Assembly (NCBI RefSeq): GCF_000715075.1
Contig: NC_134097.1
Coordinates: 65,753,190 to 65,817,189, forward strand
Origin: Nicotiana tabacum
Taxonomy: Eukaryota > Streptophyta > Magnoliopsida > Solanales > Solanaceae
Reading direction: 5' to 3'
DNA length: 64,000 nucleotides
This document shows, one piece after another, positions 22,856 through 34,320 of this stretch. A program made the translations under genes and the position numbers. Numbering within the stretch: position 1 is the first letter of the stretch; each line of letters starts with the position of its first letter. Under the pieces are notes generated by a model that saw only the letters and a program-made list of their open reading frames with translations, was not told where the DNA came from and made no database searches.

Positions 22856-24653
22856 TTCTGTCCTACTTAATATACGTTCGTCCTAGAACGTGCTAGAACG
22901 GCAGGGTCCTACATTCTGTCCGCATATCTAGTTTAACCCAACAAAAAGATGTTATGAAACTTCCTAAAAAAATGGGAAGCAAAACACAAAATAATAGACA
23001 TAGGGGAGTACTCAACATCACACAGTTGTGGTGTGCAACCCGATCCACAGATAAAATCTATACAAGGAGATACATACCAAGCTAGAATACTCATTACTGC
23101 AAAATACCCGAATATCGGCCACAAGCACGCCAAGTGCATAATACCATCCCTGGGGAGACAGATAGCACCATGCGCTACAAAAGTCAAGCACAACTAAGGT
23201 GTAGTATATGATTTGAACCTCGAGAGCCATCTTTCTCACATAACACCATCGCTACGCGGAACCTCAACGTATATGAAATTTTTCAAGCTGTTTCACAACT
23301 TACACGACACAATATAGTATTACATGAAATAGTCGATGACGAAACAACATCCAACGTCCGAATACTCCTCCATAAAGAGCGCTATGCTGAAATGAATGCA
23401 TCCGGCCTTGTATAGATCCCACGTTCACATTTAGATCCACCCACAGAACTCAAGCCGATTCTGATCGTACCACACTGGCGAATAACCTTTCAAGGATTCA
23501 CAATAACACAAGAACAACCGGCAAATCCGGAACAAACTTCCATAGTCCACATTCAAATTGATTGAGCGCCCTTCAAGCATAAACTCTCACATTAACGATA
23601 GTACCCCAATCTCCATACTTGGTTTCAATCTTTAATCAATTAGGTGACTACCCGTCACACTTATACCATCTTCCCATTGGATACGCTCCCATGATCTTCT
23701 GCACCAGGTAATAAGTCTGCACATCCATACCACCAGTCGCCCCAATGCTGTAAAGCAAATCAAAAATCTGAAGTCAATACTCAAAGCCTCTTACATAGGA
23801 CACCAATCTCAGGTGATGCTAAAGAAAATACTAGCTTTCTCTAACCATCTAAATACTTCTTCCCTGCTCATCTGAGCTGGTGACATTCTTGTCAAAACCA
23901 AATTGTAACCTTGATCCTCAACTTCCAAATCCCATGCTACTCGATGCACTTAATCATGCCAATGTGCAAGAGTTTAAGAATTTCATCATAGCTGATGAAC
24001 CACTAATAGAGCAAACACTCCATCATATAGAAACCTTCTACTTAACTCATTTCAAGAGAACCACTGCAACACGCGACTTAATTTTCATTTCCATAGAAAA
24101 TATCAACCTCAAGCAATAGTCTAAACCACCATAACTCTTTCGGGATCCATCTGCACATAACATGACATAATACTAGAAAGCCTCTAAATAAAATCAATTA
24201 CGGCGACTATCAAACCCAACCACGCACGTACCGTCACAAATCACATGAGTAACTCAACACGCTGCAGGAGTTGATCAATGCCATCATTATGCTAATTCAA
24301 CCATTGCTAACCGATCTGGCTTCTTCTAATTTTCCCTGGACTTGCCTTAGGAATAATAATGGTTCCATTCAAACATAGCGAACTCAATGTGCACTCATCT
24401 TGAGTGACCCATTCCACGAGTCGCATTGTCTCAAAACCCACAAACCATTTCATACCCTCCTTGTCCACATAACCATGTCTTCAACTAGTACACCCATTCT
24501 GGAAATTCTTCTATAAATCCAAAGTTCTTTCCTCCCATTCCTCTATACTAAATCTCAAACCAGAGATAATGCAGAATACCCTTGCTCCTTTATCATAATC
24601 CGCTGCAAAAGATCGATACTCAACCATACTATGGATTCGAATTCCTTAGGCGC
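22856..24653 (-). mobile_element. Non-coding 3' internal region of element X
   Basis: It lies between the X 3' LTR and the Ogre1 insertion. It has no retroelement protein motif in any frame. It is homologous in reverse to 518-2088 of Z. A polypurine-like AAGTAGGACAGAA (minus strand) abuts the LTR. GGCGC (24649-24653) is the left target-site duplication of Ogre1. Confidence 0.75.
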
Positions 24654-26710
24654 TGTCACACCTCCTTTTCCCCTACACCATGCAAAGGGGCACAGAGGGA
24701 GTTTTTCCAATTAAAGGACAATCAAAATGGGATTTATTATTTATGGTGTCCCAAGTCACCGATTGAATCCCGAATCGAGGAAAAGATTGACTCTGTATTG
24801 CAGTCCGCGAACCAGAAATCCGGATAAGGAATTTTGTTAATCTGGGAGAAGGTGTTAGGCATTCCTGAGTTCCGTGGTTCTAGCACGGTCGCTCAACTTT
24901 TATATTCGCCTTATTTATCTGATTTTAATACATGTTGAACCTATGCACAAATTTTAACTTCAACCGTTTTTTATTTATTATTTTGTTTCAAGGAAAATTG
25001 CAACGTCACTAAAACAAATCTTGAACCACGTCACATAAATGCACCCGTGGTTTTTGACATATTTTAACATCGTTGAGATTTGGATTTGGGTCACATAAAT
25101 GCGTACCCGAGTTTAGGAAGGTAACCTCATTAAAATACGCGCCTAAAGAGACTAGCGCGTTATTATTTTTTGGGGAAGGCCGTGAAATCCGCTAAACGTC
25201 CCATCCACAATTCTAAGTATTTTATTGTAATAATTTATTGAGGACTCCACAATTTGTACATTTTATTTGGCGAGGCCCATCTCGTTTATTTTAGAAAGGT
25301 AAACCTAAAGCGATTGTGATTTTCTATTCCGTTTATCTCTAATAACAAAATAAAAATCCTAATTAATGAGCATTATTTAGGAGCTATTACTTTGAACCTA
25401 TGACTTCCAACTAAGTAAAATTCTCAACGGTTTTGGGGCCTCAAGGTCTGCCCAGGAACGAAATGGCCAACCTACCTTGACAAGTTGCTACGTGTATGAA
25501 GTCCGAGCTATCTGTGAAGGACATTGAAGCCAAAACTGTCCGCTAGTAGACTGTTAAGCCTTTAATTGTTAAATCAGACCAAGTTTTAACTCGAGTTAAA
25601 TACACACACTGAGATGCTACAAATTATTCAACATGCACTCGATGATTATGAAGATTACCTTACTTGCTTATCTATTAGTGAGTTCCTAATTATCACTATA
25701 AAGGGAAATCAGACGGGAAGCATGATTGGATTTGAGCAACAGTAATTACCAACTCAAACTAACAATATTAAACCAACACTCAATACTTAAAGGAATCATG
25801 AATTTAGAAATGGATTACTGAAGACTATTAGAACTGCTTATCGCCCTAGCGTCTGTTGATTATCAATTCAATGTCCAATTGCAAAACTATTCCTCATACA
25901 GATCCAAATTGTCCTACACTGATAACAATAGCTAGACAAAAATAAACTACTAACTCCGGATTCAATATACTTCTCTAATTAGTTTAACAATCCTTAAGCT
26001 AACAATCCTAGATTTACCATTCAAAATAGTCTCGTTTTTATTACAATAAACACTCAATCACTATACAGAGAACTACCTAACGTAACAAAATTATCAAAAT
26101 AGAACTGCGACAGATATTCAACTTCAGTTTCATTTCATGTTTCCAACAGATGGAGCTACATCGACATAGGCTCGAAATATGTACCTGGAAGTTGATGTAT
26201 GAACCAAAAAATGAGGGGGGTCAATCAAACAGCAAAAGAAACAGGAATCAGTAGCAATTTTCAACAGGTATCAGCAGCCAGAACTCAAATAGCAACAACA
26301 AACCAGTCTCAACCAAGAAATGAACTCAACACACTCAAATTTTACCCCGGAATGAATTGTAGAACAACAACAACAGCAGATACCCAAACAGACCTGACTG
26401 TACCACACTACCCTCAAAACTAAACCAGAAAAAAAACTTTTTGAAGCTTTGACCACACTAAACCAGACTGCCTTTCAAAATAACTCTCAAAAGTGATCTC
26501 TGAAACTTGAAGCAGAGAATTTTAAAACTGTTTATGATTCTCAAGGGGCTTGGGTTGTCGGCTGAGATTTTGACAGGTTAATTAAGGTAATGAAACAGTA
26601 AAAGCTCTCTCAACGCTCTTCAGATTTTTTTCTCTCTTCTCAGGTCTGCCCAAAAAGAAAAACCAGCCTCTCCAAATAAACCCCCCCCCCCCATTTAACT
26701 CTGTCCAGAC

Positions 26711-26722
26711 CCCTATTTATAC
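26711..26722 (-). promoter_or_regulatory. TATA box in the Ogre1 3' LTR
   Basis: The minus strand reads GTATAAATAGGGG, a strong plant TATA box. It is conserved at 43798-43810 in the 5' LTR, where it would drive the genomic RNA leftwards. Confidence 0.8.
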
Positions 26723-28199
26723 CCAAACAACTGACCTTGCCAGCCCCCCAAGAGCACTTAGGCAGAATTCCCCACTAATTCTGCCCATGATCTTCTTTAG
26801 TACCCCACTAGTGTATGTTTTCCTCACATTATCCCTTGTCCCTTTTTTTAAGTTTAAATAGGTATGGGCTCCTATTTCTTAATCCATTTCCTTTAAATCC
26901 TCCCCTACCATTATGTTTTGCTCCCCATTAGCACTTAAACAAATCATTAGTTTAATGGTACTTTAGTACCCTACTGTCAGACCATTCAACTCAAACCAAT
27001 TTCAAACCTTTTAAATCCTAAAATACCCTCCTAGAGTCCCTGAAATTAATGTCCTACCCCATCCCTTTCACTCTGTACCAAACCCTTCAGCTATAACCAT
27101 TTCAAACTATCAAATTCCTAACAACTGACTCCTAACTCAAACTGGACAGATTGCAAGACTTCAGATTTGAAAGACCAGTAGACCTCTTGACGACCAACTA
27201 GGCAGGTAATCGACAGCATTAATTGCAAGCAAAGGGAATCACACACTATAGAACAAGATTTAATTCACAACAATTTTGACTAAACCCAACTACTCTCAAT
27301 ATGAGACTGCAATTAGAGATGAGGCAAAGCAAGTGTCATGAAAAGAAACCTGATTAATAGCACAAGTCTAGATTCAAACAATCATGAACCATTTCCTAAG
27401 CATTAGGTCTATTGTAAAGGCCAACATCACTGATTAAAGAATCACACTGACTAAGTAATTGGTAGCCTGAACTTAAACCAAACTAAACAGACACAAATTA
27501 GACCAGTTCTTGACAAATTCAACTCGCAAACTGGCCCAGATTTGGACCTTAGACTACTGACCATAATTCAAACGGGAAATTCATGCCAATTTATAGAAAA
27601 GGAAGGGACAGAGTAAACAAACGGAACTGCAAGAGTGAACAATTAAAACTGGACGTAAAAGACTTACCCGAATCACAACTCGATAAAAAAAACTCGAGGC
27701 TCTTCCCACTTTCAAGCCGAGACGGACTTTAACCATGTGTTTTTGAAGGAAAACAGCAAGGCTAAAGTCAGTCTCTAGCCCAAAATTCATGGAACCTGGC
27801 CTGCCTAACTTCAATCTGGAATCCGAGCTACCCCACGATGATTTGAAAAGAGTCGATCAAGGATTCATGGTGAGGGGGTCCAGGAGATCACAGGGTGTGA
27901 GTTTGGTGGCATTTGAACGGATTAGGGTTTGGTTCGACTCCTTTGATCTAAGATTCGAGGGGCTCGGGGGTGATTCGAAGAAAAATGAGCGTGGATTCGG
28001 AGAGGGGATGGTTTGGTGGTTCGCGGGTCTAATTTTCACAGCCATCGGAGCCAGCGCTGCCGGGTATTCATGCGAAGGGAACGAGGGCGGCTAGGGTTTT
28101 GGTTGGGTCATTTGGTTTGTCTCTTAAAGAGACGAAGGATGAAAATGAGGCGGGTGAAGGGGTTTGGGGGTGTTTTGATATATTGAAAATAAGTTGATT

Positions 28200-28378
28200 A
28201 ATCTGGGTCGTTGGATGATGGGAACCAACGGTCCAGATTAATTTACTTAAGCCAAACGGGGTCATTTAGTAGTGACGGGGTCGCAGCGAGTATAGGAACG
28301 GGTATGGGGAATGGGTCAACATGGGTTATGGGAGGGGTGACCTGGACCGTTAATCATGTGAGATCAACGACCCAGATT
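28200..28378. repeat. Two hairpins from four alternating CCGTTGG motifs, Ogre1 3' LTR
   Basis: 28200-28239 pairs AATCTGGGTCGTTGG with CCAACGGTCCAGATT. 28342-28378 pairs CTGGACCGTTAATC with GATCAACGACCCAG. The same pair recurs at 45288-45327 and 45430-45466. Confidence 0.7.
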
Positions 28379-28944
28379 GAGCGTGACAAAAACTACGTCA
28401 TTTGGACGGTCGTATTGCCAGCCTAATTAGACCGGGTAAAAGGGCATCGATTTGGGCCTGTGGAACTTGGCCTGGTCCGAGTTTCTTCTCATCATTTTTT
28501 TCATTTTGTTTCTTTCCTTTTTAGACAAATTTTTTCCAAAACCTAAAAAATCCTAAATTAAATTCTAAAAACCAAATTAACTTAAATAACATTAGATTAA
28601 GTACAAAATCACACAGTTAAACATAAAAATATAAAAATGCATATTTTTTATGATTTTCCAATTATAGCCGAATAATTTATGATTTAACCCTAAAAATTAT
28701 AAATTGAATCCTAGACGTATTTTTTGTATTTTTTATTTTATATAAACCAATGAATAATTAATTCTAAAAAATGCAAGATTAATTCCTAAATGCACATGCA
28801 CCTACATTATTTTTTGTATTTTTCTTTGATTAAAATAAAATAAACATGCACAGACAAATACAAATAAATCACAAACAACACAAAACTATTTTATTTTGAA
28901 TTTTCTGGGAGTAGTTTTCGTAGGGCAAAAATCACATGCTCACA

Positions 28945-28958
28945 GCTGCCCCTCTTTG
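28945..28958 (-). promoter_or_regulatory. Polypurine tract of Ogre1
   Basis: Minus strand CAAAGAGGGGCAGC, directly before the 3' LTR start TGTGAGC. The same tract is at 53185-53198 in Ogre2. Confidence 0.85.
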
Positions 28959-29080
28959 TCCGAAAACACGAAGGGTTTTCGTGCAAAGATAAAGTGAGCA
29001 GATACGAGCGATTTTTTGCCCGTTAGGCTACTCCGCGTGAAGCATTTTAAAAGATTTGACCGAACCTCTGCTTCAAAGGT

Positions 29081-29128
29081 TTCCTACATATCCCTGGCTA
29101 AAAGGGAACTAGGTCAATGTAGTTCGGG
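29081..29128 (-). other. CTACG...CGTAG module, copy a (Ogre1)
   Basis: Minus strand GAACTACATTG ... GGATATGTAGGAAACC. This is the most diverged of four modules in Ogre1 and lies near the polypurine tract. Confidence 0.65.
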
Positions 29129-29384
29129 AAGTTTCGGTAGCTGGGACTACCACGAATCTGTAATTTTGCTGTTACTGCTGCTGCATGCTGTTACTACTGC
29201 TTTTCGACCTTCTTATTACACCGTGCTAAAAGAAGACAAGAAGCTAGACTAAACTAGGGATTACAACATCTTATCTATCTTCAAACTTGCTCTTGTAGCC
29301 TTTCTTCTTATTTCTACAGCAGAATTTATGCTGGGGATATTTTGTTGTAACCCTCCACTTTACTGACTCTTGACTTGAAATTGA

Positions 29385-30425
29385 GTGTAGTCCTCTGTTC
29401 TACAAGCGGGCTCCTGACTTCAAACTTGAAATTTATTCCTCTGTTCTACAGGCGGGCTCCTGACTACGCTTTGAAAAGTACTCCTCTGTTCCACAGGCGG
29501 GCTCTTGACTCCAACTTGACTTTAAAAGATAATACCACATCCATTATCCAGGCGGGCTCCTGACTTCAACATCAATTTAAAGATAATGGAGCCTCCATTC
29601 TCCAGGCGGGCTCCTAACTTCAATAGCAACTATTTCTCCAGAATATTACACTTTCATTCTCCGGGCGGGCTCCTGACCTCAACAATTTCTTAAAAACATA
29701 ACACCTCCATTCTCCAGGCGGGATCCTGACTTCATTAACTTCTTAAAAATATAACACCTCCATTCTCCAGGCGGGCTCCTGACTTCAACAACTTCATAAA
29801 AATATAACACCTCTATTCTCCAGAAGGGCTCCTGACTTCGACTACAACTCAAAAAATATAACACCTCCATTTTTCAGGCGGGCTCCTGACTTCGACTACA
29901 ACTCAAAAATATAACACCTCCATTCTCCAGGCGGGTTCCTGACCTCAACAATTTCTTAAAAACATAACACCTCCATTCTCCAGGCGGGCTCCTGACTTCA
30001 ACAACTTCTTAAAAATATAACATCTGTATTCTCCAGGCGGGCTCCTGACTTCGACTACAACTTAAAAAATATAACACCTTCATTTTTCAGGCGGACTCCT
30101 GACTTTGACTACAACTCAAAAATATAACACCTCCATTCTCCAGGCGGGTTCCTGACTTCAACTTCAACTTGAAATGACAACAACCTCCATTCTCCAGGCG
30201 GACTCCTGACTTCAACTTCAACTTGAAATGACAACAACCTCCATTCTCTAGGAGAGCTCCTGACTTCAGCTACAACTCAAAATGTAATACCTCCATTCTC
30301 CAGGCGGGCTCCTGACTTCACTACTTCCCAAAACATAATACCTCCATTCTCCAGGCGGGCTGCTGACTTCAACTACTTCTTAAAAATATAGCACCTCCAT
30401 TCTCCAGGTGGGCTCCTGCCTTCAA
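29385..30425. repeat. ~54-bp minisatellite in the Ogre1 3' UTR, about 20 copies
   Basis: Copies carry CTCCAGGCGGGCTCCTGACT, spaced 45-57 bp (29404, 29449, 29495, 29550 ... 30406), joined by AT-rich spacers. Tandem repeats between pol and the 3' LTR are known for Ogre-type elements and can seed satellites. Confidence 0.93.
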
Positions 30426-32411
30426 TGACTTCTAAGAAATGCGTTTTATTGTTGTTGCTCCTTCCTGCCTCCTGAACCATTTTCCTTCTAACTTGAAATT
30501 ATCTTCTTTTAGAACTGCTTCCCTCAAAACTGGTGTTTCATTCCTCTGAAAACTGTTGGGGATAACACCGGTGTTTTATTCAAAAATATGTTATTTTCCT
30601 CCTTCAAAGACTACTTCCCTTAAAGTTGGTGCTTTCCTTCCACTGGAACTACTTCCCTTAAGACTTGTGTCATCTTCCTTCCGAAATTGCTTCCTTTAAA
30701 ACTTGTTTGGCCTTCTTCCGAAAACTGCTGGGGATACCATTTTTCCCCAAACTTGTGTTATCTTGCTTCTTCCCCAAGTGTGTACCGGACTTCTAGAAAA
30801 GTTTCAAAATGAAAGAAAATTTTCTGCCCCAGTATGACAATCTTTCTTGTATCATGATGTCTTTTCATCATCTATAACATTTCATGTCCCTGCTTCAAAT
30901 CAAAGAAAAACTTCGTTAGTTTAAAACGTGGTGAATGGTCGTGCCACTCCTGCTGGGGATGGTTTCCTCTTTCTCCTTTCCCAGCTTTGTGTTCCATTAC
31001 TTTACCAAAGCTTGTCGGGGATGAGATTATTTGTTGGGGATGATATTCCTGTTGGCGATCATATTCCCGCTGGGGATGGTTTTCCCCCTCTTCTTTCCCT
31101 GCTCCGTGTTGTCCGACCCTCTTGGAACTTGGTCGATAATCTGCTGCTCTTGTTTCTTGACGATTCTTTATTCACCAATTGTTGTTTCCCACTTTTCTCC
31201 ATACTCTCCCTGAAATCCTAGACCAATCCATCATTTTGTCTTGCAACGAATGTCTTTCTCGTTCCATTGCATTATCTTTGGCCCGTCCTATCCACATTGT
31301 GTTTTTGCACCATCTTGGCAACTGGTAATAAGCTCTGAAAATCCTTTTCAAAAACAAACTGGTGGGGAGATAATGTCTTTAAAAATAAAAAATGATGAAT
31401 TCAAGAAAATAAGAGAAGAATAGTTTTTTGAATGGTACAACCGATCCCAATGATCACGTCGTGCATTTTGGATTAACCAACCCAGTCTATTTATATCAAT
31501 CAATCTTTTTGATGGCCTTACTTTGTTGGGGATATGTAAGATCCCAATTATTTTGTCAACTCAACATCTTTGCACTACTTGATGCCTCGACGGGTCCTTT
31601 CCGTCAGTCTTATCTTGTTTGCCTCTTTTGACCCCTTGTCACCTCATAGTGCCCTTCGAGGGGTTTTCACTAATAAGTCTCTCTCATTTCCCTCAACTCC
31701 CGTCGCCTTATGGTGCCTGTGAAGGTTTTCACCGATAAGACTCTCTCGTTTTATTTCTCTCAACTTACGTCGCCTCATGGTGCCTGTGGAGGTTTTCACC
31801 GATAAGACTCTCTCATTTTATTTTATTTTTTTCCAGCTGGGGATTGGAGTGTTACCGATATGACTATCTGCTGGGGGTTCTTTCGACTATCAATTCATTT
31901 CCAGCTTATAATCCTCTTCTCTGCTGGGGATCAGAGTGTTATTCCCGACTTCCATTTGCATGACTTGGCACTTCTCGGATACTGATCGGGAGGTCTTTTT
32001 GGACATCAATATGGGTTTTTGTGTATGGCTAAAAGAAAAGGGGTATCAAAAGGTTCAAAATAATTTTGATGGGTAAAACATTACAACTCTTGGAATCAAA
32101 CTTCCTTCCCAAAATTACAAACACACCTTCTGCCCCAGTATCTTGCTTGGGGATTTTTTATTTTTGTTACACTATGACCGAGCCGTGAGGCGCCTACGTA
32201 TCCTTTTTTGAGGAATCCTGTCAAACGTAGTTCCCAATTCCTTTGTTTTTCTTTAATTTTCATTACTGATTCCAAAAGAGGGGTATGAAAGAATAAATAA
32301 GGCTCAAAAGGGGAAGCAAAGGTTGAAGTGTTTGGATGGAAGAATAAATTGCCTCCGTCATTTCATTCTCCGATACCATGCCAAACAAACGACAATTACC
32401 GTTAGAAGAAA
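30426..32411 (-). mobile_element. Ogre1 3' untranslated region
   Basis: Non-coding. It holds many GCTGGGGAT-like motifs (about 30550 to 32150) and three copies of TTTTCACCGATAAGACTCTC-like text (31655-31820). The same order of motifs is found in Ogre2 at 55480-57300. No reading frame with a protein motif. Confidence 0.8.
32191..32234 (-). other. CTACG...CGTAG module, copy b (Ogre1)
   Basis: Minus strand GGGAACTACGTTTGAC ... GGATACGTAGGCG. It lies about 180 bp past the end of the integrase frame. Confidence 0.75.
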
Positions 32412-34320
32412 TCATACATAATATCTCTTAACTGCGACAGAATTGATAGCCATGTCGACGCATTTCCCTTCGATATCTGTTAAACATAAATTGCCATTGG
32501 ACAACACTCTAGTTACAATGAATGGCCCTCGCCAACTCGGGGCGAACTTGCCCTTCGCCTCAGCCTGATATGGGAGGATGCATTTCAGCACTTGCTGGCC
32601 CACTTCAAACTTCCGGGGACGCACCTTTTTGTTGTATGCTCTTGCCATTCTCCTTTGATATTACTGGCCATGACACACAGCTGCCAATCTTTTTTCATCA
32701 ATCAAGTTCAACTGCTCCAGACGAGTTTTGACCCACTCATCATCATCAATCTCAACTTCAGCGACAATCCAAAGGGACGGGATTTCAACTTCCACCAGTA
32801 TTACAACTTCAGTTCCATATACCAACAAATAAGGAGTTGCCCCTACTGAAGTACGGACAGTAGTGCGATAACCCAACAATGCAAATGGTAATTTTTCATG
32901 CCATTGCCTTGAACCTTCTACCATCTTCCGAAGTATCTTCTTTATGTTTTTGTTGGCTGCCTTAACTCTCCATTCGCCTTGAGACGATATGGGGTGGAAT
33001 TGCGGTGTGTAATAATAAACTGTTGACATACCTCTTTCATCAAATTGCTGTTAAGATTAGCACCATTATCCGTGATGATCACCTTTGGGATTCCAAATCG
33101 ACAGATGACATTTGAGTGAACAAAATCGACCACTGCTTTCTTGGTCACAGACTTGAAAGTTTTGGCCTCAACCCATTTGGTGAAATAATCAATGGCCGCC
33201 AGGATGAACCTATGCATGTTAGATGCTGCTGGCTCAATTGGTCCAATGATATCCATGCCCCAGGCAACAAATGGCCATGGTGCTGACATTATATGCAATT
33301 CTATCGGCAGAGAATGAATCAGATCTCCGTGTATCTGACATTGATGGCATTTCCACACAAAACTGATACAATCATGCTCCATAGTGAGCCAATAGTACTC
33401 TGCTCGAAGAATCTTCTTAGCCAATACATATCCGCTCATATGTGGCCCACAAACTCCAGCATGTACCTCTGTCATAACTATCGTGTCTTGACTAGCATCT
33501 ATACATCTCAGCAATCCCAAATCTGGTGTTCTTTTGTACAACACTCCTCCACTAAGGAAAAATCCATTTGCCAGTCGCCGAATGGCTCTCTTTTGATCTC
33601 CGGTGGCCTGCTCCGGGTATATCCCCATCCTGAGGTATTCCTTGACATCATAGAACCATGGTTCGCCATCTAGTTCTTCCTCTAACATGTTGCAATAAGC
33701 ATGCTGATCACGAACCTGAATATGCAACAGATCAACATGAATTTTGTTTGGGTGGTGCAACATTGATGCTAAGGTGGCCAAAGCATCGGCAATCTCATTA
33801 TGAACTCTTGGGATGTGTCTGAACTCCACTGATCGAAATCGCTTGCTCAGATCGTGCAAACATTGTCGATATGGTATGAGCTTCAAATCCCTTGTTTCCC
33901 ATTCACCCTGAATCTGATACACCAGGAGGTCCGAGTCTCCCAAGACCAAGATGTCCTGGACATCCATGTCTGTAGCTAGCCGTAGACCCAAAATGCATGC
34001 CTCATACTCAGCCATGTTGTTGGTACAATAGAAACGCAGCTGAGCCGTAACAGGATAATGATGTCCTGTTTTAGAAATAAGTACCGCTCCTATTCGAACT
34101 CCCTTCGCATTTGCGGCTCCATCGAAAAAAAGTCTCCATCCTGGTTCCTTGGTCATTTCCAACTCATATATATGCATCACTTCTTCATCAGGAAAATACG
34201 TCCTCAAGGGCTCATATTCTTTATCAACAGGATTCTCAGCCAAGTGATCAGCCAATGTTTGGGCCTTCATGGCCGTCCTCGTCACATAGACGATATAGGC
34301 TTCTGGAAAATATACTTCAG
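32412..34320 (-). pseudogene. pol: Ogre1 pol, 3' part: archaeal-type RNase H and integrase
   Basis: The long frame 34320-32942 contains an archaeal-type RNase H with LFFDGAANAKG, NNMAEYEACILGL, LVLGDSDLLVYQ and NEIADALATLASM, keeping the D, E, D, D set. Integrase follows: an HHCC zinc finger (EVHAGVCGPHMSGY, then CHQC), WGMDIIGPI with the first catalytic Asp, and VIITDNGANLN with the second. A one-base loss near 32990 moves the frame to 33029-32661 (AANKNIKKILRKMVEG, LLGYRTTVRTSVGATPY). The residue at the third catalytic position there is Lys, not Glu. The C-terminal tail is at 32648-32412 (YNKKVRPRKFEVGQQVLKC). The enzyme would insert the cDNA into chromosomes; this copy is inactive. Confidence 0.93.

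Larger units (their letters stand above)
24654..28944 (-). mobile_element. 3' LTR of Ogre1, 4291 bp
   Basis: Minus strand: starts TGTGAGCATGTGATTTTTGC at 28944 and ends GGTGTGACA at 24654. It differs from the 5' LTR by scattered substitutions and small indels, and lacks ~27 bp near 24741 that hold a partial PBS and one arm of a hairpin. Open frames inside it (for example 27789-28094) recur in the other LTR without protein features. Confidence 0.93.

Noticed and set aside
27789..28094. Possible host gene inside the Ogre1 LTR, repeated near 44823-45029
   Set aside because: The frame is broken in the other LTR copy, has no domain I recognise, and lies in U3.
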